NCBI GenBank assembly: GCA_016808115.1 | Contig: JAEQBH010004422.1 | Coordinates: 1 to 64,000 of the forward strand | Length of the DNA stretch: 64,000 nucleotides | Origin: Tetrastigma voinierianum | Lineage: Eukaryota > Streptophyta > Magnoliopsida > Vitales > Vitaceae | Reading direction: 5' to 3' | Part shown: positions 34,466 through 46,060 of the stretch, piece after piece | Numbering within the stretch: position 1 is the stretch's first letter | Layout of the letters: every line of letters begins with the position of its first letter | Notes under the pieces: model-generated | Database searches by the model: none | Seen by the model: only the letters and a program-made list of their open reading frames with translations | Told to the model about the DNA's origin: nothing | Program-made: the position numbers and the translations under genes

Positions 34466-35068
34466 ATGGTGGGGCCAATTTTCTTACACCTCGGTCAAGT
34501 CCACGAAGACGAGCCGCTCATCTCTGCCCTCCGATCTCTGCCGTCACGTTACTCTGCAGCAACCAAGACCGCCACAAACAACTTCGACAACGTCTTCATC
34601 ATCGGCGTCGGAGGCTTTGGGAACGTGTACAAAGGGTTCATCAACGGCGGCACAACAACTGTGGCGATCAAACGGTTGAATCCGGAGTCGCAGCAGGGGG
34701 CCCAAGAATTCCAGACGGAGATCGAGATGCTCTCCCAGCTCCGCCACCTTCATCTGGTATCTCTGATCGGCTACTGCAACGACAACGGCGAGATGATCCT
34801 CGTCTACGATCACATGGCCCACGGCACTCTCCGCGATCATCTCTACAAAACAGATAATCCTCCACTGTCCTGGAAGCAGAGGCTCGAGATCTGTATTGGC
34901 TCAGCTCGAGGGTTGCACTATCTTCACACAGGCGCGAAGCACACGATCATTCACCGTGATGTGAAGACAACCAACATCCTCTTGGATGAGAAATGGGTGG
35001 CCAAAGTTTCCGACTTCGGACTGTCAAAGATGGCCCTGTTATACGTCGAACGCCCACGTCAGCATTAG
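34466..35068 (+). CDS. Kinase N-lobe and catalytic loop block of the FERONIA-like gene
   Basis: This is the longest intact kinase frame. From about 34560 it reads ATNNFDNVFIIGVGGFG (glycine-rich loop GVGGFG), VAIKRLNPES (ATP-binding Lys), EIEMLSQLRHLHLVSLIGYC, IIHRDVKTTNILLD (catalytic loop of an RD kinase) and VSDFGLSKM (metal-binding DFG). All signature residues of an active kinase are present up to this point. The activation segment after DFG is scrambled by frame changes (expected GYLDPEYYRR-type sequence is only traceable across frames), and LTEKSDVY is recoverable in another frame near 35120. The first part of this open frame (34466-34555) is out of frame with the gene. Confidence 0.8.
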   Translation: MVGPIFLHLGQVHEDEPLISALRSLPSRYSAATKTATNNFDNVFIIGVGGFGNVYKGFINGGTTTVAIKRLNPESQQGAQEFQTEIEMLSQLRHLHLVSLIGYCNDNGEMILVYDHMAHGTLRDHLYKTDNPPLSWKQRLEICIGSARGLHYLHTGAKHTIIHRDVKTTNILLDEKWVAKVSDFGLSKMALLYVERPRQH

Positions 35069-35704
35069 GTGCGGTGGAAGTGGTAGTTCTGCATTTGGAC
35101 CCGGAGGTTACCGGCGGCGCAGCTAACGGAGAAATCCGACGTGTACCTCGTTCGGCGTGTGGTGTTGTTCGAAGACTGTGCGCGAGGCCGCCCTGGATCC
35201 ACAATGCGGAGAAAGGAAAGGGTGAGTTCAGCCCAGTGGGCCCCCGCCCAAGCAGGCGAACGCGGCAAGCCTGAACAGATCGTCGACCCTTCTTGAAGGG
35301 TAAGATAGCGTCGGACTGTTCCACAAGCCTGGGGAGATCGCGGTGAGTTGTTTGCAAGAGAAAGGGGATCGAAACGGCCGTCGATGAGCGATGTTGTGTG
35401 GGGCCTACAATTTGCAATGCAGTTACAGGAGAGTGCGGAGCAGGAGATGACGGATAGTGGGTCATGGGGAAAAGGAAAGGACGACGAAGAAGAAGTCGCA
35501 GCACCGAAGGCCTCCATTACTGATGATGGTGATAATGCTTACGTGTTAACCAGTGATAGTGGATGCACGTGGGATTCCAAGACCATTGGGGTAATGTTAA
35601 CATCCAGCGGTGAGGAGAAAAGTTCAACCAGTTGTGACTCTGATGCACTGATGTCCGGTGCTGGTGCTGTGTTCTCCGAGATCCTGAACCCAAAGGGCCG
35701 ATAA

Positions 35705-37427
35705 GATGCCTCCCCATCTCCATCTATCTTTATCAGGACGCAGCACCTCACCTAACGTGGAATATGAGATTGATCTTTATTTTTATTTATTTTTAGTTTT
35801 TTTTCAGAACTGCATGTTTTTGAAAAATTCAAAATATTTTTCTTTCATTGTCGTGAAACTGTATGGTCCAAAAGAGTTTATGAAACGTGTTGCTTTCATG
35901 TCTAAGTTTGTAGTGAGATCAAAAAAGTCAAACTACTTTTCGTGTAGGTGGGAAATATGTTTAAGATTATAAATGGAAAACATTTTTGTCCACACTTGTC
36001 AATTTTTTTTGTGCCACTGGGATGTTAGGAACGTTTTATTCTTATTTTTGAAAACCATGTTCATTTTAAAAACAGAGAACAAGAAAAACAATGGACACTC
36101 TTGAATCAAGTTTTTTTAATAAAAACACATAAAAATATTAAATTATGAAGAAAAAAATTTTAAACAAATGACGTTTCTAATGCTTCCTCCTATCAGAGAT
36201 AAAGTAAAAGCTTTGTCAATGAAACCTTGTTTAATAAGCCATCTCACTATTCTTATTTATACGCTAATTTTATAGTTTTAAAACTTAGTGAACCTCCCAT
36301 AAAAGTGGATTAAAATCTTATTACCAAAAATATTTTAAATTTTGATCATGATATGTTGGAAAATCTGGGGATACATCATTTCGAGTAAGCTGGGCATTAT
36401 GAATATTTCACCCAGATTCTAGACACTACAACGCCACGTGACCATAAACAATTCTGCTTTCTAATTTTATTCCTCTCTTTCTCAATAATAAATTTTCTAC
36501 ATGCATGATCATCATACGCTCAGATATTCGATATTCCTCGCTTATCTCGTCCATTTGTTCCACCTGAATTCACAACATTACTAAAGATTAAGAAATTTAT
36601 TATTATACTCATGATATTTAATTAATCAAAAAGAATCTGCACCATTTAAAAAATATAATGAAAGAAGGAAACCCCAGTAGCACTTTATAAAACTCTTTAC
36701 ACCTCACTTTCTAACCCCTAAAACTCATCCTTAAACTAAAAATCTCAAACTTCTCTAAAATTATTGTATTAGAGCCTTCGATCTATTAAAAATAGAGAAA
36801 CAATAATCAAATATTTGTAAGATTTGTGAAGAGTGTTAAACATCCTTTAAACATTATCGTATCAAATAGATCCAAAATACCTCAAAAGAGAGAATAATAT
36901 TTGGATTTTGCCTTTGTGAAACAAAGGTTAAAGTGCACATTTTTAGGCATTCAATACCCAAGATATAGAGCACTCACCCAGCGAACATCAAAGATCGAAT
37001 AATAACATGAACAACATATCAACAGATACTTAACATTATAAATGTTATTTAAAAGGAATTTTTGTTGTACTTGGAGATAATAGTCACTTATGTTAGTATG
37101 CTGAAAGATTTTAGTTATTTAATATATTTAGAATAATCTAAAGAAACATTTCAAGACTAACGACAAAGATATAAACCGTATTTATCTATCTTACTTATTT
37201 AAAAATTTACTTATGTCAAGATTCGATAATTTTACAAATAAAATTAGTTATATAGATTTTACGAAAGTAGTGATAAAATTAAAACCTGATAGAGAGTTCT
37301 AGAAACCCATTAATAACCGAATATAATGACGGCTAAATAATAACACACTCAAATATGACGCAGTCTACAAAACAATGGGATTGAAGTTTTTTTTAACACT
37401 ACGATGTAATCTTTACAAGATCCCAAA
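35705..37427. other. AT-rich intergenic DNA downstream of the kinase gene
   Basis: The first few hundred bases are probably 3' untranslated sequence. I see no convincing gene, transposon end or RNA in the rest, which is A/T-rich and has no frame above 90 codons with recognisable content. Confidence 0.5.
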
Positions 37428-38030
37428 TGTGCCCAAAACAGCAGCCCAAACACCCCTTAAAAGTCTAGCAGCCCAAGGAACTTGGGATAGAGGAAAACAC
37501 AAACTTCCACAAATTTGAGCATATTTCACTGACGCCCATCAATTATCCCTTATTAACGGCCAATGATGATAAACAAAATCCAACTGGTCAGGAGGAATAT
37601 CGATCATCCCCAATAAGGAAAGATATATTCCTGCGTCATCATCCAATCCATTTAAAGTTATCACGATCATCCATTATAAATACCAGACTACCCTGACGCT
37701 TGAAATGACGTATGATGACATGACAAACTCATTCCCAAACAGCTGACTTTCTATCTGAAGAACTCGACTTAGCATCTGAGAGGGGCAATGAAGCAGCCCC
37801 ACATCCTTTTGTTTCTTGTTTTGTGGTGTCTAACGTCTGAGACAACATCTCACCAAAGAATTCCAGCATCGCCAGCCCGGGCCCGATCTAAAGCATCACC
37901 GCCACACCGTTGAACCACGCCTTTAAGGCCAGTCGAATTCCTCTCAAATGATCACTGATCAACTTAACATTGATACAAGATTTAATGCCAACCCTCCCAA
38001 GGATACACTGTTTTACTTTATGTGGACACC
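37428..38030 (+). repeat. Probable 5' LTR of Tat-lineage element H
   Basis: A TATA box (ATTATAAATACC, 37673-37684) is followed by a stretch near 37760-37800 (CTTAGCATCTGAGAGGGGC...GCAGCCCC) that resembles the R region of Tat LTRs. The Tat gag begins downstream on the same strand. The borders are estimates because no second LTR copy lies in the window for comparison. Confidence 0.4.
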
Positions 38031-39620
38031 GAATTTCTCAGGCACTTTATAAACCTGTGTGTTAATACACTGACGGAGGCTGGCGCGCCCACAACAACCA
38101 ACACTACCGAAAGACCGAGCAACTCACTGTGAAATGCAATGCCCCCCAAGAGGGCACGACAGCCCGAAAGTGCCAAAAATCTCGTTACCCGAGAAGAGCA
38201 ACACCTCACCCTCGAGTAGTTTTTTGGACAGAGAAGGAGAAACTAGCCAATACCGGTGGAAAATATCCCTCTCCAACCCCAGACTCAATGTATGAGAGGT
38301 AAGGGCGAACAACAAAGGTATGGACCCATCCTTATCAACAGGAGATAGAGAAGCGTCAGAGCAAAGGTTCAGTACATCCAGAAGAATCAAGAATACGAAG
38401 TGAAGCAAGTAGTGGCCAGCCCAGCCTATGGACGCCCGGGTATTAACAAACCGAACTCTATCTACGCCTGGGGTAAGCACTTCCCTTCCAACAGGAAACC
38501 ACGCCAGATCAGACAAGCCAATCGCGACAAAAGACCTCATGTATTCACCTAATACATACAAAAATCGTGATGGAACCACTGATATCAGACTCAATGATGG
38601 GGAGCCTTAGCTATCACACAAAGGCTCCAAGACTGTCGCTTTAGCCGGGACCTCCCGCCGTCATCTCATCGCTCACGAGCTTCTATCAGATTCGTCTCTA
38701 CTTATTGGAGCAAGGACGATAGTGGAAGCCGAAGTTATCACCTTCTAACCATAAAAATTGCATCTCTCGTAGAAAGCTCCCGAGGTCATATGTTCAAAGG
38801 TTTAACGCGGAGTCACAGAAGGTAGATATTCTCGACTAGAAGTTCGCCATTACTCGTTTCATCGCAAGGTCAGTGCAAATAAAAGACTCATTGCCTCTAT
38901 CTCAAAGAACCTCGCACAAGTAATGGCCGAGGTCGTCTAAACAGAAGTATATCAATGGTGAAGAAGCCCTCGGTCTAAGCAAAGAAGCTCTACTCAAAAG
39001 TTAAAAGAGCAAAGACAAAAAAAAGAACGAAGCCCCAAGAGACAAAGTGCGCCGTGGCGCAGACCCCAAAGGAGGAGCAGAGAAAACAGAGAGCGATCCC
39101 CGATAAGACGAGGGAACGTCAGGGATCGTAGGGGACCACCTCAGCCTGAGCTGCAACAGCGGTATTCACCTCGACAATACACCCCTTTGACAGCCTTAGT
39201 GTCGCAAGTCTTACGCCGGGGCACAACACTAAAGGTTTCGGCGCCGCCATCCTATGGTGCCGACTCGCTAAAAGAGATGATACCAAATAATGCGGCTCCA
39301 TGTGGCCGCGGACACCAACAAATGGATCGCATCCGCCTAAGAAAGCAGATTGACACTGATCCGACGTGGGCATCTCAAAGAAGCACAAGGTCTCTCGTAT
39401 AAGGTGAACGAAGTCTGTACCTACCACCACCTCACACCAACCCCAGCTCAAGATCACGCCTGTGGAGAAACCATGTAATTCCTGGGATGGCTCAGAGGTG
39501 GAGAGTCCAAATTTCATCCAGAAGGCCCACTACAAGCAAAGATCGTGACGGAAACCTTAGAAGATAAACAAGATCCAAACTTTACTCCTACTGGATACTA
39601 CCATAACCTTTTCAGACTTT
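38031..39620 (+). pseudogene. Tat-lineage gag remnant, element H
   Basis: This is the structural protein of a Tat-type Ty3/gypsy element. Plus-strand blocks in order: a decayed core near 38640-38900 (including RFNAESQKVDIL and SISKNL), MAEVV with the EEAL helix near 38920-38960, an Arg/Ser-rich basic run, then RRGNVRDRRGPPQPELQQRY and FTPL(TASVSQVL) at 39110-39210, a canonical Tat gag signature. Frame changes are frequent, and a Cys/His zinc knuckle is not clearly preserved. The segment upstream of 38600 is mostly leader. Confidence 0.75.
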
Positions 39621-39639
39621 GACATGGAAGGCCGCCAAC

Positions 39640-40140
39640 TCCCATGATCTAATTGAGGATAAAAGCCATAGTAGCCAATAAAACGATCCATTGCGGTCCC
39701 GTCGACAATCCGGCCTGGCCGACACACTCAGATCGCCGACAAAACTGCATTGGAAGTGGAGAAGCTGTGAGCCGCCAACGCCCGCCCACGCGGGTTCTCG
39801 TGGAGAAAGAGACCGCCCTCGGGCCTGCGACAACCAAGGCTCACTTGGGAGACCCCCATGCCGTGCCACAACAACGTGAGATTTCTCATAGTAGCCCCAT
39901 CTACCTACAACATGCTACTAGGCAGCCCTCTCACGCAGCTATAAGGGCCGTTCCCTCTGCTTATCACATGGTCATCAAATTTCCAACTGAAAATGGAGTA
40001 GGAATGGTCCGAGGAAACCAACGTATAGCCAGGGAATGTTATTCAACATTAATGAAGCAAAACACGGTCGACAACATCTACATGGACTAGCTCGACATAC
40101 GAGACGAGGTAACCACTCGACCTACACCTTCGTAAGAATT
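39640..40140 (+). pseudogene. Tat-lineage aspartic protease remnant, element H
   Basis: The frame reads IVANKTIHC, then VDNP where the family has VDNGSSADI (catalytic Asp kept, glycine lost). The segment VLPLG, TYNMLLGSPL follows in shifted frames. Then AVPSAYHMVIKFPTENGVG and QRIARECYSTLMKQ follow at about 39950-40060. It ends with VDNIYMDELD across a stop. The order and motifs are those of Tat protease; the loop change suggests inactivity. Confidence 0.75.
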
Positions 40141-41000
40141 GTAGCCTGGTAGATAATTGGCGACCAACCGTAACACCTCGTCACATGTATCTAAACTAGC
40201 TAAGGCACGGCTTCCCATGTTTTGTAAGCAGAACATGGAGGTATCTCGCTCGGAAACAAAGACACTGGCGGCTCGACCCTATGATTACCCACGTGTCGAA
40301 CGGTCAATCCCTCCTTAAAACCCCACAAGCAAAAGAAAGGAGCTTACCCCCGTGAAAAGACAAAGGCGATTAATGAAGAGGTCGATAAGCCCTCCAAGCA
40401 AAGACAATTAGGAAAGGTAGCACCGAATGGTCACTAACGTTGTTCTCGCCAAAAAGAAACGACAAGTGGCGGCTTTGTAATTGATTTCACAGACATCAAT
40501 AGGGCTTACCCAAAGGATAGCTTCCCCTACCTCTGATTGATCCTGCTAGTAGGCTTACCTAACTGGCCATGAATTCTCACCATGGACGCCTTCTCTGGCT
40601 ACAACTAGATCAGTATGGACCATAACGACCAAGAGAAGACCTCATTTGTCACTGGTCAAGGAACCTACTATTATTGAGTAATGTCCTTCGAACTGAAGAA
40701 TGCAGGAGCCACCTACCAAAGGCTGGTGAACAAGATGTTCCAGAAACAAATTGGAACATCTATGGAGGTATATATAGACAACATGCTAGTAAAATTGGTA
40801 AAAGTCGAGCTCCAAATAACCCATTTAGCCGAGGCGTTCTAGGTCCCGGGTGTTACAATATGAAGTTAAACCCAAATTAAATGCGCTTCGTAGTCTCCGT
40901 CGAGAAGTCTGTGGTTTTATACCACGAGAACAGAGGCAAACCCAGATAAGATAAAGGTCGGTCGATATGTCACTCACAAACATTAAAGACATTCAACGCT
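40141..41000 (+). pseudogene. Tat-lineage reverse transcriptase remnant, element H
   Basis: Would copy element RNA into DNA. After a decayed linker, the best frame from about 40440 reads NVVL-KKK-KW, DFTDINRAYPKDSFPLPLID, MDAFSGYNQISMDHNDQEKT, SFVTGQGTYYYRVMSFELKN, AGATYQRLVNKMFQKQIGTS and MEVYIDNMLVK. The catalytic box normally ends in a pair of Asp (YVDD type), but here the second is Asn (YIDN), which would inactivate the polymerase. Stops also interrupt the frame. Confidence 0.85.
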
Positions 41001-41620
41001 GACGTGGAGAATAAATTCTTCAGATCTAGGGCCAAATGACAAATGTCACTTTCTTTCGTGTTCAAAAGGCCTTCCGCTGAACGCACACCGCTGGGGAGGC
41101 GGCTCACTAAGACTAAACCCACCCAGCCTCCCATTCCCAGTAAGCCCTTCCAAGCGAGAATCTCACTTACCCGGGTCGCTTTCGCACTTTGCCACTAGTG
41201 CCGTAATGGTAAGAGAACGAGACAGGGTGTAACAACTAGTCTACTATCAAGAAGAGAGCTCCGAGGGAGCTTAGAGTGAGAGGCACCTAAAGATGGAAAG
41301 TTGGATCCCGGGCGCTGGTAATCACATCCAAAACTACGACCTTACTTCCAAGCTCATACCGTCAAGTCCCAACCGACATCCGATGAAGCAACATCGATAA
41401 ACCGTAAATCTCCGGAAGGTTGATAAAGTGGGCTATGTAGCCGAGTGAATTTGACTTCGTATAACCTAGACATAAAAGGGCGTGATTCGCGCATTTCATC
41501 ATGGAATTCACTCAAAGACAGCCTCACGAGGCTACCCAACCGCCAATCCACCTCCCCATCCCGAAGATTACTGTCGACAAGCCGGCTTAACGCCCGGGCG
41601 AAGCTGCAGTGTGGTTGATC
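41001..41620 (+). other. RT-RNase H linker of element H, decayed
   Basis: By position this should hold the end of RT and the ordinary RNase H of the Tat pol. I can recognise only scattered residues in changing frames. Confidence 0.4.
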
Positions 41621-41636
41621 CCCACCTCCGTATGGG

Positions 41637-41965
41637 ATGACACTAACACGCCCAAGATCTCGGGCTCAAGCCTCCAATAACGAGGCCGAATATGAGGCCG
41701 TCATAGCTGGACTTAATCTCGCCCACTTTATGGGAAGCGCATCGCCGGAGGTGAGTAGCGACTCCCAACTGGTGGTAAAGCATATAGAAGACTCCTACGA
41801 GGCCAGAGGTAAGAAGATGATCTTATATCTCAAAAAGGTGCGAGAGTTTCTTAAGAAGTTCCTACGAGTTCAGGTCAAACATGTAACAAGAGCAGAGAAT
41901 TCCCAAGCTGATGAATTTGGCAAAACTGGCAACAACCTCACAAGAAGACCTGGGCAGACTGATAC
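41637..41965 (+). pseudogene. Tat-type archaeal RNase H domain, element H
   Basis: The frame contains ASNNEAEYEAVIAGLNLAHF, then SDSQLVVKHIEDSYEARGKK, then VREFLKKFLRVQVKHVTRAE and NSQADEFGK. These carry the catalytic Glu (NNEAEYEA) and Asp (SDSQLV) positions and the final Asp (SQADE). This extra RNase H after the ordinary one is a hallmark of the Tat/Ogre lineage. It is the best-preserved domain of H. The frame then shifts into the integrase linker. Confidence 0.85.
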
Positions 41966-43240
41966 CTGTCGAGTACCTTCCAAAACCCTCAGTAAGCATC
42001 AACAACGAAGAAGTCTCCCCTGTGATGTCCGAACCGAGCTGGATGGACCCCATCTGGGATTACTTGGTGGATGGTACATTGCCAAGCGACCCAAAGGAGG
42101 CGTCCAAACTCAGAGCAAGGTCGGCAAGATTCACCGTTCATCGGGGGACCCTTTATAAACGAGGCTTCCTTAGCCCATTCTTAAGTGCGTAGGGAAGGAA
42201 GACGCTAACTACATACTTAGGGAGGTACACGAGGGCATATGTGGCAAACTAAGACGGAAAGCTAGAACTTGACAGTGGAAAACATTAAGACAGGGGTACT
42301 AATGGGCCCACAATGCTCAAAGACGCGATGTAACCCGGTTAGCTGTCAGGAGCATGCCAGATCTCATCTCCCATCCGAGCCGCTCACGCTGGCCACAAGC
42401 CCCCAAATTTTTCAACAACCCGGAGCTAGACATACCGGGACCCTACCCATCGGAAGGGGTCAATGCAAATTATCATCGCGGGCTGGACTATTTTACCAAA
42501 TGTCGCTTCTAACCCTTAGCAACCATCACAGAACAGAAGGTACGCAACTTCGTCCCGGGCGCTCTATAATATGCGTGCCTCAGATTCGAGGTCCTCAGGT
42601 TCGATAATGGGAAACAATTCCGATAATCCTAAGTTTGGATTGTGACGAGCTCTAATCAAGAATCATTTATTATCTCACCATACAGCAAATTAATGGGCCG
42701 CAGAGGTCACTATAAGGATTCCAAGCACCGAAACCAAACCGGAAGACCTAAAAGGAAACGGCAGAGCACCTCCCGAGGCACATGGCATACGTAACTACGC
42801 AAGGCAACAACTCGCAAAACCCCGCTCGCTCCGGCCTGCACCAAGGTGAGATCCATTCGAGGTCGACCAAAATCACTAAGGATTGAACTAAAGAAACATC
42901 AAACACAACGGTGGCGTCCTTCGCCAAACCCGATCTCCTAAGAAAACGGTAGGTCCTAAAGTGTATGGAGGACTTTCACAGGAAGACAACGAGATATTAT
43001 GACCAAAGGGTCAAGCCTAGGAGTTACAAGCTTGGCGACCTGGTTCTAAAAAAACTTTGCCAGCAAGGAAGGACCTTGCACATGGGAAGATGGGACCTAA
43101 TTGGGAAGGGGGCCCTACATCGTATCTCGCATAATCGGACCTGGCGACTACGAACTCCAAACTACAGCGAAAAACCCCGCCCCACTCATGGAATAACACC
43201 TCAAACCCGCTCTACCAATAAGACTCTAACGTACTCGTAA
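41966..43240 (+). pseudogene. Tat-lineage integrase remnant, element H
   Basis: Integrase would insert the cDNA into the chromosome. Across frames it reads YILREVHEGICG near 42210, the zinc-binding HHCC part near 42290-42360 with ARSHLPSEPLT, LDIPGPYP (normally LDILGPFP; first catalytic Asp present in one frame), and FRGPQVR-like sequence near the second Asp. About 42965-43100 gives MEDFHRKTTRYYDQRVKPRS and LGDLVLKKL, the conserved C-terminal region. Many frameshifts make it non-functional. Confidence 0.8.
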
Positions 43241-43599
43241 TAAAGATCCACCATTCGCTTTCGAATAAACACTCTACGTCCATTTTGTCATTAATGTTAT
43301 GACGGGTCAAACAATAAATATAATGATAAAGCCAGAGCTCCTGGGCCAAGCGGGTCTCGTGGAAGAAGCCGTGGATTCACAAAGATCGGGTTTTATTTCA
43401 AAGGAGCTACAGCTAAATACAAATTATTACATGGAGGTTACAACCACCTCAGGGGATTACAAAATCTTTCTTCGCATCTCAAAAATTACAGTTAGCGAAA
43501 ACCGTTCTTCACATCTGCCAACACCTTGTCAAGGCAAAAACCACAAGAAAGGGAATGAGAAAGAGAGGAAGAGAGTGAGAAAGAGAAGGGGAGAAGGAG
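43241..43599 (+). other. Post-integrase DNA of element H, cut by element A
   Basis: Plus-strand continuation of the Tat element with an AG-rich run (43545-43600). No gene is recognised. The end of H is displaced beyond the right edge by insertion of element A. Confidence 0.5.
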
Positions 43600-44822
43600 T
43601 GATTTGTGCCATAGTAGGTGTGCCAGAATCAACAAAATTTATATCCTAGGGTTCCTACCGTAGCAAAGCTACCGCAAAGATAAATGTCTAAGGCCGAACT
43701 GTGTGACGGTTTTCTCTTCATGCGAAGTGAGTCACAGCTTGACTCAAAATGGTGTTTCCACTGATTTGGGGTTTCTGTAAAAACACGAGGTTGATGGCTG
43801 AAAAAAACTCAGAATCGTAGGAAATAAAGTGTAAAAGAAATCCTCAAGTTTCAAGCCACCGGCTTGTGGTTCTAAGGCAACTATAATGTCCTCGGGTCTT
43901 TTCCTCGCGCTGGGAGTGATGACTTATAGTCATTTCCGAACCTGACCTATGTTTAGCAATAAAGACCGAACCCAAAAGTTTTTCTCCTAAGATAATATTT
44001 ATTAACCATTAATGTTTGCCAGCTAAAACTAGCTCCTCGATCTAACCTACGAACAAATAAATTTAAGAATCTGCTAGCATCAAGGATCTAGCACACAGCA
44101 TCCACCGAGCCTGAAAGCTTGCTGGGCAATCGCCACTCAGATACATCACGTGGATTCAAACTCAACGGGAGATGTAGAAACATAAATGATAATAAATTCC
44201 TGCGCTGCAATGTGAGGATAGGCTTACCCCCAAAACTTCCACCCAGTAGCCATCCTCTTCAAGGATGAGAGGGGTTTAGCCAAGCATCCCTTGAGTTGTC
44301 ATCCTCAATGGTTGTTTGGCTGGTAAGAAAATGCAAAAAAGAGAGAGAAAACGAGAGAAAATCACACCCGCGGGAAAGATGAAAGCTTTGGCGCCAATTT
44401 TATGGATTGATTGATTTTACATAGCTTGACTGAGGCTTATATACTGCTCAGAGTCAAGAAAATTACAAAAAAGTATGAAACAACAAAATTACATTGAGGG
44501 AAATTTTGGTATAAAACCACAAAAGCAGGAAAATTTGCAACACTGCAAAATCTCTGCAATGCTTACTCTCCCTCTGTATTTAGCTCTAATTGCCTTTTTC
44601 TTTGTACATGCAGCTTCGAGTTCGGCTCGAGTTCTTCGTATTTGAATTGACTCAAGATACGGTAATTGGCTTGCAAAACTACAAAATATTCACAAAATAT
44701 GATTAGTAGTATACCGGGACCTTAGTGTATCAATCAAGTTATTTGGGTTGATTACACACAAAAAGCAAGCTCAAACCCGCAATGAACAGTGGCTCAAACA
44801 AGACTATTCGGGGCACTAATCA
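43600..44822 (-). repeat. 3' LTR of element A
   Basis: The minus strand starts TGATTAGTGCCC at 44822 and ends TGGCACAAATCA at 43600 (1223 bp). It matches the partial LTR at 63442-64000. A TATA-like TATATAAGCC lies near 44437 (minus). It is shorter than the other Athila LTRs here, so it may carry internal deletions or belong to a subfamily. Confidence 0.85.
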
Positions 44823-46060
44823 ATTCCTCCTTAACTCGACATTGCTAGTCCCTTAACAATGACAAAAAGAAGGATGAGTAGAGAGGTTAAGCTCATGCAA
44901 AAGGAATGGTATTTTGAAGAAGTGTATGAGTAAGTAATGCCCTACCTCGCAGTGAATGATCGAGACCCTCGCATTAACAAATCCGGCCAGGAGAATAAAT
45001 GCCACAGACTAAGTTTCGAAGAGTATTCATCCCATGAATCGACCAATGCACCAAAATCTAAGTGTTTATGCGGATCAAGCCAACAATAACCTACTAAACT
45101 ACTCTCCCCCAACTGAAGCTACCGCCAAATCTCAGCACAACACCAACTCCAAATAAACTGGGTTCCACTCTTTTGTCATATTTCTTTTTGTATTGTAGGG
45201 TGCAATGCTGAGAAATTGACCTCACCAAAGTCCGTGTAACTAGGGTCCACCGATGACTCCCAACCAACTAAGGCTTAGGGCATCAATTCATGAGGATCTT
45301 TTGACCACTAACTCCTCGGGTTTCACCTCGGACTCCAAATGAATTTGAAATTCAGCAATCCACGACTCATTAAAACCTCACCTAATTCCATGTAGCGAGC
45401 ACCAAGCCTGGTCTTCAAATAACTAAGGCTTAAAAGGCACCAAGTTTAAAGACTTGCCGTAAACCCTGACCGTGCTCGTTTCAAGGTGCTCGTCAGCGTT
45501 TCTTCTTTGTCTTATCTTTTCTTTTCTTTTTCTTTTCTTCAAAGACTTCATCGCCTTCTTCCGGGGGGGAACCATAACCTTACTGTGTGGTCACCGAAAC
45601 TAGGTAGGTTTGCATGATAAGGAGCATGCTAGCTTCTCGTGCTATTACGTAAAAACCCATAAAAGTATAGTGTGGCTAGCTAAAGGTGGAAGAAAAAGAT
45701 TGAATACAAAGAGACTTCAACTGACCAACCACTTAATCATGCATGGAACTAATCTAGAATCAATGGTATCAAGCAAGGTTTCACTTCTTCAACTCGCAGA
45801 CAAAGTAAAACCACAAAAAAAAAAAAAAAAAAAGGCAAAATTGCAAATGAGTTAAGAAACTAAGCCGGTTCGATATGTATAACAAGCAGGTGACTAAATT
45901 TTCTACTTTTCTAAAACAACTTTAAAGAAGCAAAAAGGCTTCACCAAACATACAAAACGGGCTTCTACATACGTAGTAGACTAAAAAAAGGTGAAAAAAA
46001 TGATATCTAAAGATAAAAATCACTTCCTTCACTAACTCTCCCCCAACTAAGTATGCCATC
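44823..46060 (-). other. Polypurine tract and post-ORF3 DNA of element A
   Basis: The minus-strand TTAAGGAGGAAT abuts the LTR, with the AAGGGACTAGCAATG motif behind it. G-rich tracts, AGTTGGGGGAGAG, occur at about 45106-45118 and again at 46036-46050, just after ORF3. An A/G tract spans 45515-45540, and an A-run lies at 45815-45833. Non-coding. Confidence 0.65.

Larger units (their letters stand above)
33034..35704 (+). pseudogene. FER: FERONIA-like receptor kinase (CrRLK1L), frame-disrupted
   Basis: The family perceives RALF peptides and cell-wall state at the plasma membrane through tandem malectin-like domains, and signals by a cytoplasmic Ser/Thr kinase. In order: an apparent signal peptide frame with no in-frame ATG (the nearest ATG, 33031, is in another frame); malectin-like ectodomain from DFTPTENFAISCG, clean to 33681; second ectodomain part with YCVKLAFV (33798-34012) and LYIQLHPNPDDETVNNDAIL (34165-34225); transmembrane segment at about 34350-34420; juxtamembrane; kinase; and the C-terminal end LNPKGR, typical of the FERONIA clade. 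It is intronless, as usual. At least eight frame changes occur (about 33035, 33680, 33700, 33740, 33785, 34012, 34110, 34565, and several at 35025-35345). It is either a pseudogene or a real gene with consensus indels. Confidence 0.85.

Noticed and set aside
36340..37380. Possible extra gene between the kinase and element H
   Set aside because: No open frame of useful length and no family motif on either strand.
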